A stretch of 12,388 nucleotides of DNA from an uncultured Caulobacter sp. (GCF_937900395.1 NZ_CALCDX010000033.1:1-12388), one strand, 5' to 3'; positions 1-6,905 are shown, counted from the stretch's first letter. The notes: a model not told the origin generated them from the letters alone. Translations and numbers: made by a program.

Positions 1-178
1 GCTGGAAGGCTCGCCCTGGCTGCTGGGCGACGCCTTCTCCGCCGCCGACATCATGTTCGTCAGCCTGCTGCAGTTCGCCCGCCAGATGCTGCCGCCGCAC
101 AAGGTCTATGACGAATGGCTAGCGCGCGCCAACGCTCGTCCCGCCCTCGCCCGCGCGCTGGCCAAGGACGACGCCTGA
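1..178 (+). CDS. Glutathione S-transferase family protein, C-terminal end (partial)
   Basis: The window opens inside a gene; 58 codons are readable before the TGA at 176-178. The peptide carries features of the C-terminal helical domain of cytosolic glutathione S-transferases: a segment reading WLLGDAFSAADIMF, matching the conserved N-capping/hydrophobic-staple region (G-x-x-x-S-x-A-D), and a terminal RPALARALA helix typical of bacterial GSTs. These proteins conjugate glutathione to electrophiles or act as glutathione-dependent reductases in the cytoplasm. The N-terminal thioredoxin-like domain, which binds glutathione, lies outside the window, so subclass and substrate cannot be judged. It is followed by a 70-nt gap containing a hairpin and then the DUF4169 gene on the same strand. 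The family call is fairly safe; a finer call is not possible from this fragment. Confidence 0.8.
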   Translation, partial: LEGSPWLLGDAFSAADIMFVSLLQFARQMLPPHKVYDEWLARANARPALARALAKDDA

Positions 179-190
179 GGCGGGGCTTGC

Positions 191-225
191 GTCCTCGGCG
201 GGATCGTCCGATTACCGTCGAGGAC
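191..225 (+). terminator. Inverted repeat between the GST and DUF4169 genes (possible terminator or leader hairpin)
   Basis: GTCCTCG at 191-197 pairs perfectly with CGAGGAC at 219-225. A further G-T wobble and a C-G pair extend the stem to about 9 bp around a 17-nt loop. It lies just after the GST stop and before the DUF4169 ribosome-binding site (GGAGG, 236-240). No T-run follows, so it is not a classical intrinsic terminator. It may be a weak terminator, an mRNA-end hairpin, or chance in GC-rich DNA. Confidence 0.3.
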
Positions 226-248
226 CGAGCAACTCGGAGGCAAGCGCC

Positions 249-425
249 ATGGCCGACGTCGTCAATCTGAACCAAGCCCGCAAGGCCAAGGCCAAGGCCG
301 ACGACAAGGCCCGCGCCGTTGAGAACCGCGCTCGCTTCGGCCGCACCAAGGCCGAAAAGTCCCTCGAAGCCGCCCGCGCCGACAAGCTGCGACGCGAGCT
401 GGACGGCGCCAAGCGCGAGGACTGA
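249..425 (+). CDS. DUF4169 family small protein
   Basis: This 58-residue protein begins MADVVNLNQARKAKAKA and contains an NRARFGRTKAEK segment, the recognisable pattern of the DUF4169 family of short alphaproteobacterial proteins. It is very rich in Ala, Lys, Arg, Asp and Glu, has no hydrophobic segment, and is likely a highly charged, mostly helical cytoplasmic protein. The ATG is preceded by GGAGG at 236-240, a good ribosome-binding site at 8-nt spacing. Its stop is 4 nt from the start of the ribbon-helix-helix gene, so the two are almost certainly co-transcribed and perhaps translationally coupled. From memory of alphaproteobacterial genomes this pair is a recurrent neighbourhood. The family has no established function, and I do not assign one. 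Confidence 0.85.
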   Translation: MADVVNLNQARKAKAKADDKARAVENRARFGRTKAEKSLEAARADKLRRELDGAKRED

Positions 426-429
426 ACGC

Positions 430-648
430 TTGGCGGGCTTGAAGAAGCGGTCGGTGAACCTGGCCGGCCACGCGACATCGTTGGCCCTCGAGCCGGAATT
501 CTGGGCGGTTCTGGAACGCGCAGCCGCCAAGGATGGCGGCAGCTTGGCCGCCTTGATCCAACGGATCGACAACGCGAGAGGCGATCGTCCCCTCGCCTCG
601 GCCTGCCGGGTGTTCGCGTTGAACGAAGCGGCGAGCAGCCCCCACTAG
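430..648 (+). CDS. Ribbon-helix-helix domain protein (RHH_4 type)
   Basis: This is a 72-residue protein. The segment KKRSVNLAGHATSLALEPEF resembles the beta-strand and first helix of the RHH_4 family, whose members typically read R-S-V-x-L-x-G-H-x-T-S-x-x-L-E-x-x-F-W. It continues with a helix ending SLAALIQRID and a tail with the family's L-A-S-A-x-R-V-F-x-L pattern. RHH proteins usually dimerise and bind DNA through the N-terminal strand, so a small transcriptional regulator is likely, but the target is unknown. The chosen start is TTG at 430, with GAGG at 417-420 upstream; it lies 4 nt after the DUF4169 stop. A longer in-frame extension would overlap DUF4169 and is less likely. The TAG stop (646-648) overlaps the stop codon of the convergent gene. 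Confidence 0.8.
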   Translation: MAGLKKRSVNLAGHATSLALEPEFWAVLERAAAKDGGSLAALIQRIDNARGDRPLASACRVFALNEAASSPH

Positions 649-902
649 CGCCGCGCGGCGGTCTCCACCGTCGGCCGCCGTTGTGTCGGCATGGTCGGCG
701 GCTTCGGCATCGGCGTCTTGCGCAGGACCTCAGGAAGCTTTGGCAGCGGCTGACGCCAGGAAGCGCCCTCGCCCACCATCACGCCCAGCCGCCAAGCGCC
801 CCAGACCGCGCCTGCCAGGAGCGCGATAACCAAGACGGCCGCCCAAAGCCCGCCGCTGTCGCGACGGGCTTCGGATCGACGACCATGAGTCGTGGCGGTC
901 AC
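645..902 (-). CDS. Small single-span membrane protein, unknown function
   Basis: This 85-residue reading frame starts with GTG at 902-900. Residues about 1-16 are basic and polar and include RRSEARR. A hydrophobic segment follows at about 19-38 (WAAVLVIALLAGAVWGAW), then a Pro- and basic-rich tail. By the positive-inside rule the N-terminus would be cytoplasmic. It begins 8 nt after the stop of the other small membrane gene (911-1111, same strand), with GAGG from that stop region as a possible ribosome-binding site, so the two form a probable operon. The TAG stop at 647-645 interlocks with the TAG of the opposite gene in a CTAG. I do not recognise the family. The coding call rests on the membrane segment and the tight spacing. 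Confidence 0.55.
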   Translation of the reverse strand: MTATTHGRRSEARRDSGGLWAAVLVIALLAGAVWGAWRLGVMVGEGASWRQPLPKLPEVLRKTPMPKPPTMPTQRRPTVETAARR

Positions 903-910
903 GGCCTGCC

Positions 911-1111
911 TCAGCCGCCCGGCGCCTTGGGCGCGGGGGCGTCAGGCAGCTTCGGCGCCGAGGCCGAGATGTTCACGTCGACCTGCTTCTTTTGGCCGAT
1001 GCCGCCCGACCACATGAAGAAGGCGAGCACAGCCACGATCACCACCAGGCCGCCCACGATGAACGCCAGGGCGCTGTTGCCGCCCCCGCTGCTGCTGGTT
1101 TGTTCCGTCAT
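911..1111 (-). CDS. Small single-span membrane protein with Pro/Ala-rich tail
   Basis: This is a 66-residue protein. I chose the ATG at 1111-1109 because it has a clear AGGGAG ribosome-binding site upstream on the minus strand; a longer in-frame start at 1183 would add a basic stretch without support. Residues 1-12 are polar (MTEQTSSSGGGN). A strongly hydrophobic helix spans about 13-35 and ends MWSGG. A tail with KKQVDVNIS and a Pro/Ala/Lys-rich end follows. It is probably an inner-membrane protein with a short periplasmic tail. It lies directly upstream of the other small membrane gene on the same strand and diverges from the UvrD helicase gene. No function can be assigned. Confidence 0.65.
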   Translation of the reverse strand: MTEQTSSSGGGNSALAFIVGGLVVIVAVLAFFMWSGGIGQKKQVDVNISASAPKLPDAPAPKAPGG

Positions 1112-1217
1112 CCGAGATCTCCCTGCCCGAGGGCGCGATTTCCATTGTCGGATCAACGACACGACACACTGGGAGTTCCCCATCAGGCGGGTTTGGGCTT
1201 AAGCGGCGCGTTCCGTG

Positions 1218-1233
1218 TGCTACATATGTTCCC
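1218..1233 (+). promoter_or_regulatory. Possible extended -10 promoter of the helicase gene (leaderless start)
   Basis: TGCTACATA at 1218-1226 resembles an extended -10 element (TG-N-TATAAT) and would place transcription initiation at or next to the ATG at 1234. No Shine-Dalgarno sequence precedes that ATG. Leaderless mRNAs are common in Caulobacter, which fits. The expected -35 region (CTTAAG around 1198-1203) is a poor match, so this is tentative. Confidence 0.3.
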
Positions 1234-3660
1234 ATGCATTCCGACGCCGACTCGCCAGAATTCCAGGACGAATTCCCGGGCGACCTCCCCGCTCCGCGTA
1301 TTTCCGATCTCGCCCGGGCCCGGCCGCCCGCCCCAATGGGACGAGACGCCGCCCCCGGCTATCTGGACGGCCTGAACCCCGAACAGCGCGAGGCCGTCGA
1401 GACCACCGAGGGCCCGCTGCTGGTCCTGGCCGGCGCCGGCACCGGCAAGACGCGGGTCTTGACCACGCGCCTGGCCCACATCCTGGCCACCGGACGCGCC
1501 CGGCCGTGGGAGCTCTTGGCCGTCACCTTCACCAACAAGGCCGCGCGCGAGATGCGCGAGCGGATCACCCACATCATCGGTCCGGAGGCCGAGGGGCTGC
1601 GGTGGCTGGGCACCTTCCACTCGGTCGCCGCCCAGATCCTGCGCCGCCACGCCGAGCTGATTGGGCTGAAGTCCAACTACACGATCATCGACACCGACGA
1701 TCAGGAACGGCTTCTGAAGCAGCTGATCGAGGCCGAGAACATCGACGCCAAGCGGTGGACGCCCCGGATCCTCTCGCAGATCATCGACGGCTGGAAGAAC
1801 CGCGGCTGGACGCCCGACCGCGTCCCGACGTCGGAGGCCGGCGAGTTCGCCAACGGCAAGGGGATCACCCTCTACCGCCAGTACCAGGAGCGCCTGCGCA
1901 TCCTGAACGCCTGCGACTTCGGCGATCTTCTGCTGCACAACATCAGCATCTTCACCGGCCATCCGGACGTGCTGGACGAGTTCCAGCGGCGCTTCAAATA
2001 CGTGATGGTCGACGAGTATCAGGACACCAACGTCGCCCAGTACCTGTGGCTGCGCCTGCTGGCCCAGGGCCGCCAGAACGTCTGTTGCGTCGGCGACGAC
2101 GACCAGTCGATCTACGGGTGGCGCGGGGCCGAGGTCGACAACATCCTGCGCTTCGAGCGCGATTTCCCCGGCGCCAAGGTCGTGCGCCTGGAATGCAACT
2201 ATCGCTCGACCGAGCACATCCTGGCCGCCGCCTCGGGCCTGATCACCGCCAACAAGGGACGCCTGGGCAAGACCCTGTGGACCCCGTCCAAGGGCGGCGA
2301 GAAGGTCAAGGTCTCGGGTGTCTGGGACGGCGAGGCCGAGAGCCGCCTGATCGCCGACGAGATCGAGCGCGCCAAGAAGGCCGGCCGCAAGTACAGCCAG
2401 ATGGCCATCCTGGTCCGCGCCAGCTTCCAGATGCGCGCCTTCGAAGAGCGCTTCGTGATGCTGCAGATCCCCTACAAGGTGGTCGGCGGTCCGCGCTTCT
2501 TCGAACGCGCCGAGATCCGCGACGCCCACGCCTATCTGCGCCTGATCCAGTCGCCCGACGATGACCTGGCCTTCGAGCGGATCGTCAACACGCCCAAGCG
2601 CGGCATCGGCGACACTTCGGTGCAGAAGCTGCTGCAGATCGCCCGGCTGGAAGGGATTTCGACGGTCGAGGCCGCCCGCGTGATCATCGGCAGCGACGAC
2701 CTGCCGGCCCGCACGCGCACGGCGCTCAGCAACTTCATCCGCGACCTGGACCGCTGGCGCTCGATGGTCGGAACACTGCACCACCAGCGGCTGCTGGAAA
2801 CCGTGCTGGAGGAGAGCGGCTATACCGACGCCCTCCGCCTCGACAAGGGCCCCACCAGCCAGACGCGGCTGGAGAACCTGAAGGAACTGGTCCAGTCGAT
2901 GGGCTCGTTCGACACGCTGGAGGCCTATCTGGAGCACGTGTCGCTGGTCATGGACCTGGACCGCGAAGCCACTGGCGACGCCGTCTGGATCATGACCCTG
3001 CACTCGGCCAAGGGTCTGGAGTTCCCGCTGGTCTTCCTGCCCGGCTGGGAGGAAGGCGTCTTCCCCAGCCAGCGCAGCATGGACGACAAGGGCGAGAAGG
3101 GCCTCGAGGAAGAGCGGCGCCTGGCCTATGTCGGCATCACCCGCGCCCGCGAGGAGGCCCGCATCAGCTTCGTCGCCAACCGTCAGGTCTACGGCCGCTG
3201 GACCAGCCAGCTGCCCAGCCGCTTCGTCGACGAGCTGCCGATCGCCCACGTCGATGCGGCGTCGGAGACCGGCTATTACGGCGGCGGCCCGGGCATGCAG
3301 TCGACGGCCGCCTCGCGTTGGGACGATCCTGGCACGTCGGCCTTCCAGTCTGGCAGCTACGACAGTCCCGGGTGGAAAAGGGCCCAAGAGCGGACCTCGG
3401 GCTTCGGCGAGCGCGGCGGGTCATGGCGTTCGGGCGGCGTCCGCGCCGGCTCGTCCGCCCGCTCGGCGCCGATCGAGGGCGAAGGCCGTCTGGTCGCCGT
3501 CTCGGCCCCGACCAACAGCGCCTATGCGCGCGGCGACCGGGTGTTCCACGTCAAGTTCGGCTACGGCAAGGTCACCGGCATCGAGGGCAACAAGCTGACC
3601 GTGGCCTTCGACAAGGCCGGCGAGAAGAAGGTCATCGACAGCTTCGTCGAAAAAGCCTGA
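1234..3660 (+). CDS. uvrD: ATP-dependent DNA helicase, UvrD/PcrA family (SF1A)
   Basis: This 808-residue protein has all SF1A helicase motifs in order: Q-motif region GLNPEQREAV (46-55), Walker A AGAGTGKT (66-73), motif Ia TFTNKAA (98-104), Walker B/motif II VDEYQDTN (259-266), motif III GDDDQSIYGWRGA (287-299), motif IV CNYRST (321-326), motif V TLHSAKGLEFP (588-598) and motif VI RRLAYVGITRAR (628-639). After a Gly/Ser-rich linker (about 680-750), the C-terminal GDRVFHVKFGYGKV (767-780) begins the Tudor-like domain that in PcrA/UvrD contacts RNA polymerase. It is a 3'-5' helicase for nucleotide excision repair, mismatch repair and removal of recombination or transcription obstacles. An extra N-terminal acidic/Pro-rich extension (1-44) is usual in alphaproteobacteria. 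The stop abuts the stop of the convergent LtrA-family gene in TGATCA with no intervening base. Confidence 0.95.
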   Translation: MHSDADSPEFQDEFPGDLPAPRISDLARARPPAPMGRDAAPGYLDGLNPEQREAVETTEGPLLVLAGAGTGKTRVLTTRLAHILATGRARPWELLAVTFTNKAAREMRERITHIIGPEAEGLRWLGTFHSVAAQILRRHAELIGLKSNYTIIDTDDQERLLKQLIEAENIDAKRWTPRILSQIIDGWKNRGWTPDRVPTSEAGEFANGKGITLYRQYQERLRILNACDFGDLLLHNISIFTGHPDVLDEFQRRFKYVMVDEYQDTNVAQYLWLRLLAQGRQNVCCVGDDDQSIYGWRGAEVDNILRFERDFPGAKVVRLECNYRSTEHILAAASGLITANKGRLGKTLWTPSKGGEKVKVSGVWDGEAESRLIADEIERAKKAGRKYSQMAILVRASFQMRAFEERFVMLQIPYKVVGGPRFFERAEIRDAHAYLRLIQSPDDDLAFERIVNTPKRGIGDTSVQKLLQIARLEGISTVEAARVIIGSDDLPARTRTALSNFIRDLDRWRSMVGTLHHQRLLETVLEESGYTDALRLDKGPTSQTRLENLKELVQSMGSFDTLEAYLEHVSLVMDLDREATGDAVWIMTLHSAKGLEFPLVFLPGWEEGVFPSQRSMDDKGEKGLEEERRLAYVGITRAREEARISFVANRQVYGRWTSQLPSRFVDELPIAHVDAASETGYYGGGPGMQSTAASRWDDPGTSAFQSGSYDSPGWKRAQERTSGFGERGGSWRSGGVRAGSSARSAPIEGEGRLVAVSAPTNSAYARGDRVFHVKFGYGKVTGIEGNKLTVAFDKAGEKKVIDSFVEKA

Positions 3661-4887
3661 TCAGCCTCTCTTCGTCTTCTTGGACTTCAGCCCGGGCTTG
3701 ATCCCGTCGTGCGCGGGCGGTTTTTCGACCGGGCGCGGCGTCAGGCTTTCCCAGGCGCCCACGGCGATCAGGACGAAGGTCGAGAGAGCCGACAGCGCCA
3801 GGGGACTCAGGCTCAAGGCCAGCGGAACAAGCGCCGCGAGGGCCGCGAGCCCCGTGATCCGCGCACGCGACCAGCGGCGGAAGACGGCTAGCTTGAACAG
3901 CAGCGTGCCCGTCAAGAACAGGAACGGCCCGCCGATCACCGCCGCCGCGATCTTGAAGTCGGCGTGGCCTAGCGGATGGTGGATCACCCACTCGTCGCCG
4001 ACCGCCGCCACGATGATCCCCGCCACCGGCAGGATGTGGGTGTAGGTATAGGCCACGCGGGCGATCGCGCCGGGGTCCTTGGACTCCTCGATCGCCTTGC
4101 TGGCGGCCTCGGCGGTCGAGGAGAAATAGATCCACCACATCGCCAGGCTGCACAGGAAGGCGCTGGTGAAGGCGGCCATGACCGGCAAGTCCCACGGCAT
4201 GCCCATCACCGTGCTGCCGCTGACGATGATCGACTCGCCCAGGGCGATGATCGTGAACAGGGCGCAGCGCTCGGCCATGTGGCCGCCCTCGACCTTCCAC
4301 TCCTGGCTCTTGGTGCGTCCAAGACCCGGCGTCCAGAAGCCGACAGCGGGCGAGAGATACTCGACGCCCAGCGCCAGCGCCCAGATGAGCAGGCGCGCCT
4401 CGCCCTGCACGAAGGCGCCAGCGATCCAGAAGATCGCGGCGAACACCAGCCAGGACAGAATGCGGGCGAAGTTCCGGCGATGCTGGGGTTCCCGCCAGGC
4501 GCTCCACAGGAAGAAGGCCGTGCGGCCAACCTGGATGGTCACGTGGCCCGCGGCGAAGGCCAGCCCTCGCTCGCCGAAGGCGTCGGGGATCGCCGCCGCC
4601 AGGACCAGGGCGGCGGCCATCATCACGAACAGCATCAGGCGAACCAGCCCGCGCTCGGGATCCAGCCAGTTGGTCGCCCAGGCGGTATAGATCCACGACC
4701 ACCAGACCGCGAGCAGCAGCAGCGTCGCGTGAATCAGGCCAGGACCATCCGGATGCCGCAGCACCGCGTGCGACAGCTGGGTGACCGCGAACACGAACAC
4801 CAGGTCGAAGAACAGCTCCGCGTAGGTCACGCGGGCGTGCTCGGCGGCGTTGCGCTCGCGCAGGAGCGGCGTCTTGGTGTCGGCCAT
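3661..4887 (-). CDS. LtrA family (low temperature requirement A) membrane protein
   Basis: This is a 408-residue polytopic membrane protein. It shows the LtrA family hallmark near the N-terminus, RVTYAELFFDLVFVFAVTQL, followed by many hydrophobic helices (roughly ten to twelve). Family-typical internal motifs are also present: AERCALFTIIALGESI in the middle and a later YTYTHILPVAGI segment. The C-terminus is short and strongly basic (KSKKTKRG), probably cytoplasmic. LtrA was named from Listeria mutants unable to grow in the cold; its biochemical role is not established, so the name should not be read as a function here. I prefer the ATG at 4887-4885 (AGAGGG just upstream) over a TTG seven codons earlier, because the earlier start would begin inside an 18-bp inverted repeat at 4893-4910. 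It diverges from the unknown gene at 4974. Confidence 0.85.
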   Translation of the reverse strand: MADTKTPLLRERNAAEHARVTYAELFFDLVFVFAVTQLSHAVLRHPDGPGLIHATLLLLAVWWSWIYTAWATNWLDPERGLVRLMLFVMMAAALVLAAAIPDAFGERGLAFAAGHVTIQVGRTAFFLWSAWREPQHRRNFARILSWLVFAAIFWIAGAFVQGEARLLIWALALGVEYLSPAVGFWTPGLGRTKSQEWKVEGGHMAERCALFTIIALGESIIVSGSTVMGMPWDLPVMAAFTSAFLCSLAMWWIYFSSTAEAASKAIEESKDPGAIARVAYTYTHILPVAGIIVAAVGDEWVIHHPLGHADFKIAAAVIGGPFLFLTGTLLFKLAVFRRWSRARITGLAALAALVPLALSLSPLALSALSTFVLIAVGAWESLTPRPVEKPPAHDGIKPGLKSKKTKRG

Positions 4888-4892
4888 GTCCC

Positions 4893-4910
4893 TCTTGACC
4901 ACAGTCAAGA
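4893..4910 (-). promoter_or_regulatory. Perfect 7-bp inverted repeat in the leader of the LtrA-family gene
   Basis: TCTTGAC at 4893-4899 and GTCAAGA at 4904-4910 are perfect inverted arms separated by CACA. The repeat starts 6 nt upstream of the ATG (4887). Read as mRNA from the minus strand, the 3' arm runs straight into AGAGGG, the presumed ribosome-binding site, so a folded hairpin would partly bury it. It could equally be a DNA operator in the 86-nt divergent region shared with the gene at 4974. Neither role is shown by sequence alone. Confidence 0.4.
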
Positions 4911-4973
4911 CGCCGAAACCAGCCTCGCGGACGTCGGTCCGAAACTAAGAGGCGGTTCGCGCGCTCTAGCGAC

Positions 4974-5447
4974 ATGGAACGCCTGGACCTGATCCTCGAC
5001 CGCCTGAAGGGTTTCGCCCTCACCCGCCCCGTGGCCTATGGCGCGCCGTCCTTCGCGATCGCCGGCCTGCTGGCGGGCCTCTTCATGCAGATGGGCCCGC
5101 AAGACGGACCCTACGTCCCCGAGATGGAGCGGGTCGAGCGTCCGGTGTTGGCCGAAGCCGAGCCGATCGCCTGGCCGACCGGCAAGGTTCCGGACTATGT
5201 CATCGGCACGGACGCCCTGAAGCCCGCGACCGCGCCGCAGCCGGCGATCCAATATGCGGACTACGAGCCGCCGCCCGCGCCGGAGCTTCCGCCTTATATC
5301 CCAGCCGAACACGGGCCCGCGACGCCGCCGCCTGCATCCGATGAGACGCGCTGGGCCTCCGCGCGCGGCGACATTCTCGACGTGTCCCTGCCCGAGGACG
5401 CGCCGCGCGCGCCGATCCCGACCGTGCTCGCCGGGATCAATCCGTAG
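4974..5447 (+). CDS. Membrane-anchored proline-rich protein of unknown function
   Basis: This 157-residue protein begins MERLDLILDRLKGF. One hydrophobic segment runs from about residue 21 to 39 (AYGAPSFAIAGLLAGLFMQM), and a long Pro/Ala/Glu-rich, low-complexity region follows with few predicted secondary structures. The layout suggests an N-terminal cytoplasmic stub, one membrane span, and an extended periplasmic tail ending in TVLAGINP. No conserved catalytic motif is visible and I do not recognise the family. The ATG at 4974 lacks a good Shine-Dalgarno sequence; the nearest purine run (AAGAGGCGG) lies more than 15 nt upstream. The gene diverges from the LtrA-family gene and is followed 45 nt later by prmA on the same strand, so it may be co-transcribed with prmA. 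Coding status is likely given its length, sensible membrane topology and gene-like spacing. Confidence 0.6.
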   Translation: MERLDLILDRLKGFALTRPVAYGAPSFAIAGLLAGLFMQMGPQDGPYVPEMERVERPVLAEAEPIAWPTGKVPDYVIGTDALKPATAPQPAIQYADYEPPPAPELPPYIPAEHGPATPPPASDETRWASARGDILDVSLPEDAPRAPIPTVLAGINP

Positions 5448-5492
5448 CGCTGAAGGCTCGCTTTTCGGCGGCTTTGCCGCTAACGGAGCGGC

Positions 5493-6359
5493 ATGACCGA
5501 CTATACGCCCCAGCAGATCGTCGCCCGCGGCGCGCGCGCCGACGCCGAGACCGCCGCCGACGCCATCGACAACCATCCCGGCCTGGAAGGCGCGACCTAC
5601 TCGATCCTGGAAGAGGACGAGGACAAGAACGTCTGGCGTATCGACGCCTTCCCCACCACCCAGGAGGAAGACGACGGCCTGATGGCCCTGCTGGCCGAGT
5701 ACGACCTGAAGGTCACGCGCGACACCCTGGCCGACGCCGACTGGCTGGCCATGGCGCTGTCGGGCCTGCCGCCCGTGCGCGCCGGCCGCTTCTTCGTCTA
5801 CGGCATGCACGACCGCGGCCGGCTGCCGGCCAGCACCGTCAACCTGCGCATCGAGGCCGGCGCGGCCTTCGGCACCGGTCACCACGGCACCACCGTCGGC
5901 TGCCTGCAGGCCTATGACCGCCTGATCAAGGCGCGGAAGTTCAACAAGGTCCTCGACGTCGGCGCCGGCACGGGCCTCTTGGCCATCGCCGCCGCCCGCA
6001 CCGGCACGAAGCTGGCCGTTGGCACCGACATCGACAAGCCGTCCGTCCGCATCGCCAAGGAGAACGCCCAGGTGAACCGCGCCAACGCGCGCTTCGTCCA
6101 TGCTTCGGGCCTGGGCCACCGCCTGGTCGCCGAGAACGCGCCCTACGATCTGGTCTTCGCCAACATCCTGGCCCGCCCGCTGATCAGCCTGGCCCAGGAC
6201 ATCAAGCGCGCCCTGGTCCCAGGCGGCACGGTGATCCTGTCGGGCCTGCTGCGCACCCAGGAGCGGATGGTCAAGGCCGCCTACCTATCGCGCGGCTTCA
6301 AGGTGAAGAGCCGCATCCACCGCGACGCCTGGGCGACGCTGGTGCTGCAGCGGCCCTAA
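5493..6359 (+). CDS. prmA: Ribosomal protein L11 methyltransferase PrmA
   Basis: This is a 288-residue class I SAM-dependent methyltransferase. The N-terminal ~100 residues form the substrate-recognition domain that binds ribosomal protein L11. The catalytic domain shows the PrmA signature FGTGHHGTT (126-134), SAM-binding motif I LDVGAGTGLLAIAA (154-167), the acidic SAM-ribose position in GTDID (177-181), and motif IV NILARPL (224-230). PrmA trimethylates lysines and the N-terminal amino group of L11, and is usually dispensable for growth. The length is normal for the family (about 290). The start ATG at 5493 has GGAG five to eight bases upstream. The 45-nt gap after the preceding gene contains a small stem (GCGGC/GCCGC, 5468-5480). 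Its stop lies 9 nt from the stop of the convergent carbonic-anhydrase-like gene. Confidence 0.95.
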   Translation: MTDYTPQQIVARGARADAETAADAIDNHPGLEGATYSILEEDEDKNVWRIDAFPTTQEEDDGLMALLAEYDLKVTRDTLADADWLAMALSGLPPVRAGRFFVYGMHDRGRLPASTVNLRIEAGAAFGTGHHGTTVGCLQAYDRLIKARKFNKVLDVGAGTGLLAIAAARTGTKLAVGTDIDKPSVRIAKENAQVNRANARFVHASGLGHRLVAENAPYDLVFANILARPLISLAQDIKRALVPGGTVILSGLLRTQERMVKAAYLSRGFKVKSRIHRDAWATLVLQRP

Positions 6360-6368
6360 GCCGACAGG

Positions 6369-6905
6369 TCAGGCGATGTCCTGGACCTTGCCGTCCAGCG
6401 ACATCAGGCCCAGCTCGACCTCGAGGTGCTCGTGGCGGCGCTTGATTTCCGCGCGCAGGGCCTGGAGCTCCTTGGCGTGGGCCGCCAGCTCCTTGTCGGG
6501 CGTATCGACGGCCTCGGCGCCCAGGATCACCTTGTAGGCGCCGCAGTCGCGGTGATCGAGCACCATGACCTTGTGGATCGAATGGAGCGTGATCGCCACG
6601 TCCAGATGGCTCCAGAAGGCCTGACCCCAGCTGGGATACTTGTCGGTCAGAGCGCCGAGCGAGGCGCCGGCCAGCACGACGTGATCGTACTTATCCCGAA
6701 GACCGCGGCCGTCCATGTAGGCGACCGTCTCTTCGGTCAGGCGGTAATCCATACAGGTCAGCAGCAGCATGTCGGTATGGCCGCGCGCCCGGGCCACGCC
6801 CGGCGCCAGGGTAGACAGCAGGCTGACGCCGCCGCCCAGCGCGATCAGGCCGAACGCTTCCCGACGCGACAGGCCGGTAATCTTTGGGGAACAGCAGGTC
6901 TTCAT
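6369..6905 (-). CDS. Beta-carbonic-anhydrase-like protein with Tat-type signal
   Basis: This is a 178-residue protein. The N-terminus has a twin-arginine stretch (LSRREAFG, 12-19), a hydrophobic segment (about 18-38) and a possible cleavage site after GVARA (41), suggesting Tat export. The mature part carries beta-carbonic anhydrase zinc-site features: C51-x-D53-x-R55 (ligand plus catalytic Asp/Arg dyad) and H118-x-x-C121 in VLDHRDCGAY, so C51, H118 and C121 would bind zinc. The usual RNAGN segment after the first motif is replaced by VLAGASLG, so activity as a CO2 hydratase is not assured. The C-terminal ~40 residues form a charged helical region. The ATG at 6905-6903 has GGAG upstream. It is convergent with prmA and divergent from aminopeptidase P. 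A zinc-binding carbonic-anhydrase homologue is likely; enzymatic activity is inference. Confidence 0.7.
   Translation of the reverse strand: MKTCCSPKITGLSRREAFGLIALGGGVSLLSTLAPGVARARGHTDMLLLTCMDYRLTEETVAYMDGRGLRDKYDHVVLAGASLGALTDKYPSWGQAFWSHLDVAITLHSIHKVMVLDHRDCGAYKVILGAEAVDTPDKELAAHAKELQALRAEIKRRHEHLEVELGLMSLDGKVQDIA

Noticed and set aside
1183..3387. A 734-codon open frame on the minus strand across the helicase gene
   Set aside because: It is antisense to a fully motif-complete UvrD/PcrA gene. The peptide is low-complexity Ala/Gly/Asp/Leu/Arg-rich with no recognisable domain, as expected for an antisense frame in high-G+C DNA.
3976..4992. A 338-codon plus-strand frame across the LtrA-family gene
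   Set aside because: It is antisense to a clear polytopic membrane protein; the product is His/Arg/Gln/Gly-rich with no domain.
5461..5492. Small stem GCGGC-TTT-GCCGC before prmA as a regulatory element
   Set aside because: Only 5 bp with a 3-nt loop in GC-rich DNA, easily due to chance.
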